Positions 1 through 10,174 of a stretch of DNA of 64,000 nt are shown here, piece after piece. The stretch comes from Larix kaempferi (lineage: Eukaryota; Streptophyta; Pinopsida; Pinales; Pinaceae), in assembly GCA_027924585.1 (NCBI GenBank), contig BSBM01000320.1:1989501-2053500 (forward strand). The letters are read 5' to 3'. The translations under genes and the position numbers were made by a program. The stretch's first letter is position 1, and the number at the start of each line of letters is the position of its first letter. The notes beneath the pieces were generated by a model. That model was given only the letters and a program-made list of their open reading frames with translations. It did not search any database and was not told the origin of the DNA.

Positions 1-373
1 TAACTAAATAGTAGTTTCCTATGGTTAAGCATGCATAAAAGCCTCAAGGCTAATGTTATTATTAACAACTTTAATAATAATGATTGTTACTATTTCTTTA
101 TTAAACACATTTGTTTTATATATAGTTGATGCATTGGGTTAAGAAATCAATAATGCATTAATAAATAAATTGAAATATTAAGTTGATCACAAATTATAGA
201 AAGGCTTAAATAAAAAAAAATACTTTAGTTAAACAAATGGAAAAGTCATAGTTCCAAAAGAACTAGTGATTAATTAAAACAAATATTCTTTTATAAATTA
301 ATTTATTTGATTTAAAGAAACCAAATTATTCCAACAGTCCTAATTCAAGATTTCCCTACATAAAGAGGACAGA

Positions 374-388
374 CCCCAAAGTTTGGGG
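374..388. repeat. CCCCAAAGTTTGGGG palindrome in LTR2
   Basis: 7-bp perfect inverted repeat around a single central base, just after a TACATAAAG sequence. LTR1 has the same structure at 16761-16775 with one G.T pair. Confidence 0.6.
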
Positions 389-1304
389 ATCATCTTTTCA
401 TCATCACTCTCTTATGGAATCAAAGAGAATTTTCTGCTCCAAGAATTGAAGTAGCTCACATAAGTTTTAGACCTGAACCAGCAGTGGACCTAGGGTCTCC
501 ATCTCTCAATTTGCATGTCAGAACCAGCTCGGGGGGATCCATACTAAACCAGGAACGGTTGTAGGATCAGGGTTGGGAGGAACGTGGTAGTCCCAAAGTT
601 ATCTAGTCAAGGAATCATTCAAATCAGGTCAGCTGAACACAGCAATATTTTCCACTAATTAATGGTTTGAGTGTGCAGGTTACTACAGAAGAAGGGCACG
701 TTACAAGCTTGCAGGTATGAATTATTCCACTCACCATATTTTATTTATGCAATTTGAATAGCTTGTTACTTAGTATTTAATTCCCTTAAACCATCTACAT
801 CAATACTTTTCTTAAGGAGCAAAGGGCCTTTAGGGAATGGGTTAAATGCATATCAAACTTCATATTCAGAAACCTTATCAACCCTGGAAAATTACTTCGT
901 GATGACTGTCGCATGTCTAGCATGGCTAGTCCACTAGCCTGTGCTAGACATCTATGTAGAAAATCTATAGACTAGTATTTCCTATAAGTTTGAACAGACA
1001 GTATCCTTTTTATTATGACAGTATCTTATATACTAATCAGTCATTGTTTCCATTATAGTTTGGTTATTTATTAGACAGGTAAATACATGTATTACAGAGA
1101 TCTTGTAGAACGAAAGATAGGGCTTAGACAGCCACAAATACCTTTTTCATATTTTATTATTAACCAAATTATTGTAGATTTATTCCTGATCTAAACCATT
1201 ATTTCAAATCCAAACGAAATGCTAAATCCAAACCATACAGACGCCACACAGAAAACGAAAATAATAGTTGTAAAGAGAACTTTAAACATTCACACATATT
1301 TTTC

Positions 1305-1310
<6 letters not shown>

Positions 1311-1336
<26 letters not shown>
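1311..1336. repeat. (TA)13 microsatellite within LTR2, copy A
   Basis: 26 bp of TA dinucleotides. The B and C copies have (TA)11, so this repeat distinguishes array units. Confidence 0.9.
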
Positions 1337-2467
1337 AATCAAAACACAAGTCAAGGGGTCGAACCCCATGGTCTTTCTTTTGCCAAAACGCATCAACATG
1401 TAGCTGCAAGCTACAAACCCACACTCTCATAAAACGAGAATTTCGGGTATAGATATCAAACATACAAATCTAGAATAACAGCTGTTTAAAGAATCTATAC
1501 CAACAGTAACATCTACAGGATGCCCACCTGGGCGTCATCGTTTTCCTTCTTTTACAAATCACCACAGTAGAATCTCTCCATCAAACACTATGTCCAGGAA
1601 TCCAATGCAGACAAAAGTCAAAACCCAGGGGTCTTTAAATTCAAAACTACAGTACAAGTATAGCTTCATTACGAAACCATGATGCTTTCATTGACAGTCC
1701 ACATCGAAAATTAAACAGACAGAGCTACAATCAAAATGAGAATTCATTACGGCAACATAAAACCCCATAGGCTGAGCCACTGTTACATTCTCGGAACCAA
1801 AAACGACATTGATAGAAAATCTAGAAACGTTGTACTTCTTACCCATATTCAAAACATACATCCAAAACACCATACATCATACAGGGAAGAATTCCCTGAG
1901 CAAAACCCAATTTCATGACAAACCACAAGAACCACAAATGAATGTGCCAACAATGGCCATTAAAACCAGAGTATACTAGTCAAAAGCATCGGGCAAGTAA
2001 TAAAAATGATCTTCTAAATACCCATAGAAATTACACAGGAGTTCCTTTTCGCTACATCTCATTATTACATTTCGAAACCCCATAGATTCAATGCATTCGA
2101 TGGTCCAGCCAATAGGCGACCCTTCCAGACTTCCAAATAGAATCAGTGTGCCAAAGGCTCACGAAATCCTCCCATGAAACAAAACGAGACACATAAATGC
2201 ACCACCAGAGATGCGAGAGGCAGAGCAACGTGGGTGGGTAAGCTAGACTTACCAATACCCTTGACACGCCAACAGAAGCCCAGGACGCCCACGGCATTAC
2301 ACCCGAAGCCACTACCACCTGCCAATCCAACAAGGAAACGCAAGTTAAACCCTCAAGAGGTATGCATAGGGAGAAATGAGTCCCATAACAGGTTGACGAT
2401 TTTAGCAAGGCCATACCTGAGCAGGATACGACACTCTCCACGCCGCCAGGCGAGCTAAAACGCCACA

Positions 2468-2501
2468 TGCACTGACCATGAGCATAGCTCAGGCCAGGGC
2501 A
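2468..2501. repeat. 34-nt hairpin in LTR2 (partner of the LTR1 hairpin)
   Basis: TGC / GCA, CTGACC / GGCCAG with one A.C mismatch, and TGAGC / GCTCA around an ATA loop. Also at 31007-31040 and 54706-54739. Confidence 0.6.
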
Positions 2502-3401
2502 CGAAGGTACCTCCACAATATGGTGAAGTGCTGAACCAAAACCAAATGGAAACGCAGAAGGCTTGACCAAGGAAAACCCCAAATCGTTACAAACCCTCAC
2601 TGGACAGCCTGTCATCCACTTTACACCAAACCCTGCTTTATTGGAGACTCGAATATTTGTGCAAAACAATAGTTTGAGTCGTGTGATAATAGCCACAACT
2701 TGCTTAGTATGCATGCGTTGGTCCAAGGGTCTCACTACTATGATTTTACATCAGCAAACCCCTTGGAACTATAACTTTTGTATTTTGGTATATCCATTAA
2801 AGGACTTGACCATCACTCTTAAAACCTATACCTTGTAAAAACTGGAAACATTTGGATAGAAAATGGATAGATCCTCTAGGGTGGAAATGTCATAGGATAA
2901 ATACCTGCAATCACAAATATGAAATTATTGTATTAGCGAAAATGCTAAGTAAGTCCATAAACACCCAAGAATACTCTTACCTCTCGGCAGCCCTCTCGAG
3001 GTATGTTTTCCTCTCCTTGATTGATACATGTCCCACCATGGTTTCAACATCTCATCAACAAAGGCCATATCACATGAAGGTGCCATTTAGACATTCATAA
3101 TACATTCATATGATTTCATTAAAACTGTATGAAAGAATTGCTATTACAGTTACACCGGCAATTGTAAACTCGTAACCGGGATACATCAATAATTAATTCC
3201 ACATTGCTTCCGCAGGATTGAAAATGTAAAAATCTAGAGAGATCATGATTATTTAGGAATGGTCGACTTCCTTTTATCTACAGTAAGCATTTACATATTT
3301 TCCTAGTTTTAGAATTAACTTGCGACTATTTTATTCTCAATCAGCATCTATTACAGGGACGGAATTTTTTTTTTAATTTTTGCTATTTATGGGACATTGC
3401 A

Positions 3402-3913
3402 ACAAAGAAATTCATTGCAAAATATCTTAAAATTTTATTTAAAAACCCTACTTGATGGTGCATCGGGTTGATATGCTTAATCGCAAATATCATAGACGGT
3501 GCGCTGGATAACAATAATGTGCTGGTTCTTTTCTATTTGACAAACGCACTGGTTGTTATTATAATAAAACAATTCCATGCAAAACCCTTTAAATTTGTCT
3601 AAAAAATCCTACTATTCGGCGTGTCTCGTTTATTGTGGGCATCGGTGCACTTTAATGTCGGTCGCACCGGAACAGGGTTTAATATATAAAAAAAGTGTGG
3701 TAAAAATCATTTTTGCCACTTCTCAATTTGTTTTACCCCAAGTGCACTAGTGCTTTACCTTGCCCACTTGGACGCCCTAACATAAGTGGTCTACATGGAC
3801 ACATTCTTCATCCGTATTGTCTACTGCTGCAAGTTTGAATTTTGACAAACAATCGTCAAAATTGAAATTTTCTGTACATCGCCAGGATGCCTCCCCGATG
3901 GGCCGTTCAACAG
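3402..3913 (+). mobile_element. CACTA transposon 5' end, part 2 after LTR2 (copy A)
   Basis: Counterpart of 31941-32452. The putative first-exon ATG is at 3887-3889 and the splice donor CAG|GTAAAT follows 3913. A 9-bp inverted repeat AATTTTGAC / GTCAAAATT lies at 3838-3846 and 3855-3863. The CACTA start for this unit lies outside the window. Confidence 0.55.
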
Positions 3914-5015
3914 GTAAATGGATTCTCACTTCATAATTTAATTTTTTAATGGATTAATTTTTAGAATTAACCACGAGATCAACCGTGGCATCCAACCCAT
4001 CAAAACAAAGGCAAGGAAACTTATATTAAGGGATTAGGAAATGCCATTTGTAAATAGAGATTTATTAGTGAATAGGATGGACTTTTATATTATATTATTC
4101 AATAAGTGTTTATAACTATAATTCTCCTATATTTTTATAATCCTATTTGTACTTGTTATTCACTTTTTATGTCATTTTTAATACAGCAATGTGAAACCCT
4201 ATTTGAGTAAATACAAAATAACAAGCATTAAGATAAAGGAATAAAACAATGTACAAAAGAAGTGACTTTTGTAGCAAATCATTAGGACGGACAGCTACAA
4301 GAACCATAAAAACGATAAAGTAAAAACACCTACGATAAAGTAAAAACACCTATTGTTGTATCAATACCATCTTACAAAGTTAACACACTTCCATTTCCCA
4401 TCCATCAAAATAGTTATGATATATTGTTTAAAGAGTAAACATGTTCCTAAAATAACAAGCTCAACATAGAAGAAATTGTTACCATGAAGTGAGAAAATTA
4501 CTTATTCTTTAACATTGTCTAGGAAAGGGGAAAATTAATTTTACAAGTGTATGTCCCTATTTTAAATATTTAAATTCGTTATTAAAACCTTATTTGAAAA
4601 GTTGAATACGCTCCCTAAGTAAATAATAAGATTTATAAGAAAGTACTAATTTATTAAATAAATAAATATTTTAAATATTATTTATAAACACATTTATCTA
4701 CATGCTATAATAACAAAAGAAAATATTACATAGGATTTAAATACAAAGTGTTCTTTGCACAAAATAAATGTGTAGAATTTGAAGCTTCATAAAAATTTGC
4801 TAGAATGCATAGCTTCATAACATTGTGTTAGGCTACAAGGTAAGGATGATTCCAACCATAAATTCTACATGAATTTCAAACCCTAAGTTTTAGTTTTGAT
4901 TCATTTCTCAATTGGATGTCTTATAGTTATCTATCCCTCCAAGCCAATTTTATTGCGCCTCTCCCTCCGCCCTCTAAAGCCAGTATGCGGGAGATCTTGT
5001 AACATGTGTCTGTGG
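3914..5015. other. AT-rich intergenic DNA, no gene seen (copy A)
   Basis: Follows the putative CACTA exon and may include the rest of that element in decayed form. It holds a 20-bp direct repeat (CGATAAAGTAAAAACACCTA) near 4313-4352. No domain, RNA gene or intact terminus was recognised. Confidence 0.6.
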
Positions 5016-5434
5016 AGTAACAAAATAATACAAAGTAAAAAGTAATAAATGTTATGTGGGCCATAAACAAAAAAGAATAATAGAAAGTAAAAAGTAAATA
5101 TGAGACTTCAACTAGAGAATTTAGAGCTTAGGATTAGGTGGTAAATATTATGTCGGCCATAAACAAAAAAGAATAATACAAAGTAAAAAGTAAATATGAG
5201 ACTTAAACTAGAGACTTTACTTTTTACCTTTAATACAAAGTAAAAAGTAAATATGAGAGTTTAGAGTGTTTGTCGAGTTTGTCTAGTAACAAAATAATAC
5301 AAAGTAAACAAAAAAGAATAATACAAAGTAAAAAGTAATAAATATTATGTCGGCCATAAACAAAACATAATAATACGAAGTAAAAAGTAAATATGAGACT
5401 TAAACTAGAGACTTTAGAGCTTAGTATTAAGTGG
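5016..5434. repeat. Irregular tandem repeat block (AAAGTAAAAAGTAAATATGAG family), copy A
   Basis: At least six imperfect iterations of a core AATACAAAGTAAAAAGTAA, some followed by GAGACTTAAACTAGAGACTTTAG and some by TATGTCGGCCATAAACAAA. A 12-bp foldback TTTACTTTTTAC / GTAAAAAGTAAA sits at 5216-5227 and 5240-5251. Confidence 0.8.
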
Positions 5435-5513
5435 CTCGGGTATTACACTCAAGGAGCTATTCAAGGAGGCGGCGCTTGATAGAGCCTAGGATTTGGATCT
5501 GGGATGGTTTAGT

Positions 5514-5637
5514 TTGGATTCAAACTTAATTTTTTTAGTTTGTTACATCCTTGTCTCATGAATGCTCACCAAAATTAACTTTGGATACAAACTTAATTTT
5601 TTTTAGTTTGTTCTACCCTTGTCTCATGAATGCTCAC
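5514..5637. repeat. 67-bp direct repeat x2, copy A
   Basis: TTGGAT(T/A)CAAACTTAAT...TAGTTTGTT...CTTGTCTCATGAATGCTCAC occurs twice with a period of 67 bp. The internal T run varies (7 or 8) between array copies. Confidence 0.85.
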
Positions 5638-6057
5638 TTGATGACCCAAGGAAAAACAAGCTAACAAACAAGTAAAAATATCATTTTTAAATGTTTTGAC
5701 TCTCTCTATACTTTGAAATATTGTCTATACTTAACAAATTGATTATGTATCTCCAACAACTTTGTTTGGGATTTTGTTACACATTAATACTTGGCTTTAA
5801 AATCCGGACAAGTGTTATGGCTATTAAATTTTACATGCTTAGCAATTGTTGAATGTATTGTCCAATGTAGTAAAGATAATTGTAAAATATAAGCTTATAT
5901 GTTTATAATTTCTTACTACTCATCTCCATCGAACTTAAATATGTTCATCCTCTTTAGTTTAGATGGAAGAAGAACTGTATACAATACTTTAAAGTTGTCT
6001 CTACTAAATAGTAATATGTTTTTGGCATTACTTCAATAATATTAACGGCTGTCTCTT

Positions 6058-6159
6058 CCCATTATACATACAGAATTTCTTCAAATGAGAAATAAAAAGA
6101 TAATTATCTACCCATTATACATACAGAATTTCTTCAAATGAGAAATAAAAAGATAATTA
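6058..6159. repeat. 53-bp tandem duplication, copy A
   Basis: CCCATTATACATACAGAATT... through AAAAAGATAATTA repeats at 6058 and 6111 with no mismatch seen. Confidence 0.9.
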
Positions 6160-7040
6160 CTTTAAATTATTGAAAGAAACAATGAAATTTGAAATACTAC
6201 CATTGATAGAATTTTGTTTGTAACATATAAGTATGAATTTGCGGTTTTGTAAAATAAAGTTATGCTATAAACAACATAAATATAGCATTTATCTCACCAC
6301 GACTGATTCTTTTTATCGAGAATACAATGTCGCCAAGCTCTTTCGGTTCTTCCACAGTATGCACAGATCAATATTAAATCAAAATAATAGGGAACATATA
6401 AAACAAAAAGAATTCAACGGTGTTTTTACTTAAACAATGTAGTCATATTTAAACTACTGAACCACTGAGTAGATATTGTCTCTAGGACATCCACACACAG
6501 CTACCATTCTACAGCAGGCAACCCTACATTGATTCTCAAAGAAAAAATGAGTAAACAAAGAAAATATCATGATTGATTTGTATATTTAAAAAAGAAAACC
6601 ATTGCAATTTTGGCTCTAATCCACAGCCCCACAGCAGGCGATAAGATGATCTGAGAGGCATCTATAATTACAAGAACAGAATTCCATGGTATTATTGATG
6701 ATACTAGCCAATGACTCACCTCCAGTATTTGATGTGTCACCCTAGAGAATGGTCCATTTACAAGCCATGAACTATTATATGAGACAACGGACTTGAAGCA
6801 TCTTTGTGAGGTAGTGAAATGCTCGCAAATTATTTGTGTTTTTTTACGAGTGTCAGCATGCAGATGACATGTTTTTTGCGCACTAGAAAAATGTTTCACT
6901 TGCAAATCTTTTACATAGACAAATTAGTCTCAATTTTCAGCTTGAATTTGTAAGAAAAGACAATTTTCAATCGCAAATATTTTAGAGCAGCAAATAAGTC
7001 TCAAAATTTTGAGCATGCAGCCATTTCTGTCTGGCAAAAT
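6160..7040. other. Intergenic DNA 3' of the RRM gene (copy A)
   Basis: AT-rich, no recognised feature. A 112-codon minus-strand open frame (6567-6905) is the same in all units but matches no family I know; it could be part of a long 3' UTR or chance. Equivalent regions are 34694-35574 and 58399-59282. Confidence 0.5.
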
Positions 7041-7046
7041 TTTATT
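7041..7046 (-). terminator. Candidate polyadenylation signal of the RRM gene (copy A)
   Basis: AATAAA on the minus strand, about 180 bp past the stop codon. AT-rich plant DNA gives many chance matches, so this is only a candidate. Confidence 0.3.
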
Positions 7047-7222
7047 TCTGTAAAATTAATTTACATTTTAATTTTGTATCGGTTGAAATTGGTTATCCAA
7101 TATTTCATTTATATTATAATGGCTTAATGGATTCCATTAAATCCCAGTTAATGTACGAACTTGGTAATGGCTAGGCGAGAGCAGCAACGCCCCAAAATAG
7201 TAATTATGTTTTTAATCAACAA

Positions 7223-7822
7223 TCAAATTCTATGAAATCTACCAGTGGCAAGCGGTAGCGAGGAAGTAGGTGGTGCAGTGGGGACTTGGGCAGCGGAGGC
7301 GGCGGTGGTGGTGGTGGTGATGGGCCGTACGTAGCCGAAACGTGAATTTGAGGACGACGAAGGAGGACGTTGCTGCTGAATGGGGAGATTGTTATTTGTT
7401 CTTCTGTTAGAAGTTGCTCCGACTCTTCTGGAATTAGCTGGAGGCGGCTGCTGCATGGAACGGCTTGTGTTGTTGTTGTTGCGGTTCCACTTTGCGTGTT
7501 TCCTTTTGCGGGAGACGCTGATCTGTCGGGACCGGAGCATGGAGCCATTCAACTGGAGAGCTTTGTCTACGCTGTCCACATCTGAGAACTCCACGTACGC
7601 ATATCCCTTTGGGTTCCCGAACTCATTTGTGGGAATGGTAATGCGGTTTACTGTCCCGCAGCACTCAAAATGTGTCTTCACATCTTGTGCTCTGCACCAA
7701 TAGTCAACATTGTCTACGTAAACTGAATATCGTTCGAATTCTCCATCTTCTCCTTCTTTAATACGTATCGCCTCCTCTTGCAAATGCAGCTTCTTCCCCG
7801 ATTTCTCAGAATTCATGGCCAT
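7223..7822 (-). CDS. Single-RRM protein, nuclear poly(A)-binding protein (PABPN1/PABN)-like, copy A
   Basis: A 199-residue protein with one RNA-recognition motif at about residues 33-107. RNP2 is VYVDNV (34-39) and RNP1 is KGYAYVEF (72-79). The blocks NVDY, CGTVNRITI, PKGYAYVEFSD and RQISV match the RRM of nuclear poly(A)-binding protein 2, which binds growing poly(A) tails in the nucleus. The N-terminus is short (about 30 mostly charged residues), without the coiled coil expected in that family. After the RRM come an Asn-rich run (113-118) and a Gln/Pro/Ser/Thr/Ala-rich tail, instead of the usual Arg-rich tail with aromatics. The frame is uninterrupted and intronless, whereas I recall plant PABN genes having introns, so a retrocopy is possible. 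ATG at 7820-7822 has G at -3 and +4; a second ATG lies two codons on. A TATA-like TTATATG lies ~125 bp upstream (7946-7952) and a minus-strand AATAAA at 7041-7046. Function is inferred from the domain only. Confidence 0.82.
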   Translation of the reverse strand: MAMNSEKSGKKLHLQEEAIRIKEGEDGEFERYSVYVDNVDYWCRAQDVKTHFECCGTVNRITIPTNEFGNPKGYAYVEFSDVDSVDKALQLNGSMLRSRQISVSRKRKHAKWNRNNNNTSRSMQQPPPANSRRVGATSNRRTNNNLPIQQQRPPSSSSNSRFGYVRPITTTTTAASAAQVPTAPPTSSLPLATGRFHRI

Positions 7823-7945
7823 GTCGAGTTATTTACTATCACAGATTTTCTTTTCCTTTAAGATCAACCAATCTACTCTCAGTCTCAGTGAAAACCGAAA
7901 CCACCCAGTATTTTAAGATTTGTCGCTTCACGGATTGTCGCCAAC

Positions 7946-7952
7946 ATATAAC
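7946..7952 (-). promoter_or_regulatory. Candidate TATA box of the RRM gene (copy A)
   Basis: Reads TTATATG on the minus strand, about 125 bp before the start codon. Position is plausible for a plant core promoter with a ~90-nt leader; no other promoter element is clear. Confidence 0.25.
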
Positions 7953-8787
7953 CGCTTTGGGATAGTAATTATATGGATCGATGCCTTATGGATTTGGTTT
8001 AACGAGTGGTATTGTAATTATATGGATCAATGCTTTTGGCAAAGATGTGTATGGCCACCGTCGGCTAAACAAAATTGAAACTGGACAATACAATAAAAGA
8101 AGACCCCGGCCATCATCTAAGGTTCCAATTCCAATCATTCAAGACAAACTTTAAATCCAACTCTCACTCTTCACTTTTAACCAAATTTCCTGTGTCATCA
8201 ATGATTAGAGACCAAGGAATGGAATGTGAATGTGAATGTAGAATCTTTCTTAGAAGTACCACTAAAGACGAAAGGAGTGTGGAGGATACTTTGCAATGTG
8301 AGGGCAAAAAGTTAAAATTTGCTTACATATCTTCTATCAGACTTTGGTTTTTAAAACTATGTAGGAGGTACAAAATTAAAAGTTAGAAGTTGAAAGAATC
8401 TTTGTTCCATCACTTTAATTATTTAAATTTGTATAATTTTTGGAGATGTGGTTGTCATAGGATGGGATTTTAGCATTTTTATTTTTATTTTTATAGGAAA
8501 ATGAAGGCATTCTTGTTGCATACATTTTCGAACCTTATTTTGTCTTTAGCATTAGGACCTAAGTTTCTAAAGGAAAAATTTAACATTAGAACCTCTTTTC
8601 CATTTTTAGGAGTTGTCTTATTAGGAGCATCCTCTTAGTGAAAAACCACCTAATTGCCCCTAGAATATCACTTGGGGTCAAAGACCCTAGAGAGAGAACA
8701 TGTGTCATGGTTGGAGACCTTCTTCATAGTGCTTGAGGCCTATAAGGTTCATTTTCCTATGCAAATCCCTTATTTTTCCTTCCAACC

Positions 8788-8928
8788 ATGGCCGAGGTCC
8801 CTAGACCCATCACAGATGTCAAAAACCAATTGATGGAATCCATATCTCATATCCCACTTAGAGGACTCGTGTGTTGCTACATGGGCTCATTCAAGACACT
8901 TGAAGTTCATAAGATTCAACAATATTAG
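8788..8928 (+). other. 46-codon open frame with strong start context (copy A)
   Basis: AACCATGGCC is an excellent plant start context, opening a frame that begins MAEVPRPITDVKNQ and stops at TAG 8926-8928. The protein is not recognised. A related CCAACCATG sequence occurs ~160 bp further on, so this may be part of a diverged repeat. Unchanged at 37322-37462 and 61030-61170. Weak candidate for a small or fragmentary gene. Confidence 0.2.
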
Positions 8929-9504
8929 GAGGAAATTATTTTCCTTCACCAACCATGTTCAATGACCTATGACCCATCCTTACTGGGTAAAGCTCCAAAT
9001 GGCAGCCATATCCAACCTCCATGCCAGACAACCCCTATAGAGGGTTTGTTTTGAGGTTCGCAGGTGTTCTTCATGGCCATTGAACCAAAGAAATGGTGTC
9101 TACTACCTAAGGCCCAATTGTTTTCCTTTTCTAACTATAGAGTTAGATATATAGAAGGCCTTGATTTAGGGATTGAGCCCTTTGTTTCCCCTCTAGCCAT
9201 GTTTAGACCTCAAAGACCATTTTCAATGCAAAAATCTCACTCATGGCACTTGTCTACCATGGCCTAGACAATGATTCATGGTGTGGTATCGAGACAAATT
9301 CTCGTTCACCACGTGTGTTGTGGTTTAATCATGGCGCTTGTATCTCTCTAGTAGGATAGATATGTTGTTGTGGATCAATACCCAGGCCTTGAGGGTTTTA
9401 ACTTGGGAAACCCTCTTTCTCGTTTCTGCTGCCTTGCACTTGAATGTGCAAATTCAAGAGCTGGATATTACAGATCAAAGTGCCATCATTTGGGTTTCCC
9501 TTCG

Positions 9505-10174
9505 TTCCTCAGAGAATGATGTGCAATCGTTTGGGGGTTTTGAGTTTCCATTGAATTTGATAAGAACACATTGGAAGCACAGCATTCCTCGGAGATTTAT
9601 GTGCAATTATTTGGGGATTTTTGGACCCCTTCATTCCTCAGAGAATAGTGTGCAATTATTTGGGGGGTTTTGTTTTCCAAACAATTTGATGGGAAGACAT
9701 TGGAAGCACAAACCATTTTTCCTCCGCCCCCTGTATTTCCTAGAACATTACGAAGGGAGGCTTGCACATTTAATGATTATGAGTAAACAAAAGGAGTCGA
9801 ACATCAACTTCTTTAACTAGTTCTGCCTTTGTTTCTACTGGAGCTACTCGCTTTGGTTCTACTCCTGCAGGAATTGGCTTTCTAACTGTTGCGGGGTCAA
9901 CTCAATCAGCATCTTAGGGTTATCAGTCTTTACCTAGGTTGGAAACCCAGTGTTATCCATGGGAGGGCTCCTATATAGGGTTACATTAGGAAAAAGGCAT
10001 GGTTTTGGACCGAAACGAGACTGGGGAGAATAATGTGAAATTTTTGGGGGTTTTGGTTTCCAAAGAATTTGACGGGAAGAGAGTGGAAGCAGTACGACGT
10101 TCCTCGGAGAATAATGTGCAACTATTTGAGGGTTCTGTGTTTCCAAATAATTTGAGAGGAAGAGAGTGGAAGCA
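9505..10174 (+). repeat. Degenerate ~75-bp repeats (TTCCTCGGAGAATAATGTGC family), copy A
   Basis: Five degenerate units in two clusters (9505-9709 and 10018-10174). Each runs TTCCTC(A/G)GAGAAT.. TGTGCAA..TTTGGGG.. TTTCC..AATTTGA.. GGAAGCA. Read in frame, units give a pattern like SSENxVQLFGGFxFPNNLxGRxWKH, so this may be the relic of a repetitive coding sequence. No known family was recognised. Confidence 0.7.

Larger units (their letters stand above)
1..3401 (+). mobile_element. Solo LTR2, 3' part (5' part outside window)
   Basis: This matches the last ~3.4 kb of the complete LTR2 at 27706-31940. It ends GGGACATTGCA at 3401, followed by ACAAA (3402-3406), the right target duplication. No primer-binding site, gag or pol follows. 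Long minus-strand open frames in it (for example 2088-2735) are not open in the related LTR1 and are not treated as genes. Confidence 0.88.
7823..9504. other. Intergenic DNA upstream of the RRM gene (copy A)
   Basis: Holds the candidate promoter of the RRM gene, a short direct repeat of TAATTATATGGATC (7966 and 8015) and the 46-codon frame at 8788. A 103-codon frame at 8075-8386 has no recognisable product and its upstream stop is lost in copy B, so it is not called. Equivalents: 36357-38038 and 60065-61746. Confidence 0.5.

Noticed and set aside
1345-1372. GGGGTCGAACCCC in LTR2 (and GGGTCGAATCCC in LTR1), resembling a tRNA T-arm
   Set aside because: No acceptor stem, D-arm or anticodon arm at proper spacing; it is simply part of the LTR.
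2088-2735. 215-codon minus-strand open frame (also 30627-31274 and 54326-54973)
   Set aside because: It lies inside LTR2, antisense, and the matching stretch of LTR1 is not open. Its composition is that of a translated non-coding strand, and it changes at many residues between array copies.
4067-4165. GTGAATAGG ... TATTCAC inverted sequence, possible MITE
   Set aside because: Arms are short and poorly matched, with no target duplication; likely chance in AT-rich DNA.
6567-6905. 112-codon minus-strand open frame downstream of the RRM gene
   Set aside because: No recognisable family, and sequence identity among units only reflects recent duplication.
7370-7703. Plus-strand open frames (71 and 107 codons) and a second minus-strand frame (110 codons) over the RRM gene
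   Set aside because: These are shadows of the RRM coding sequence in other frames; none shows a domain.
8075-8386. 103-codon open frame upstream of the RRM gene
   Set aside because: No domain. A single T/G difference removes the preceding stop in copy B and lengthens the frame, showing no constraint on its start.
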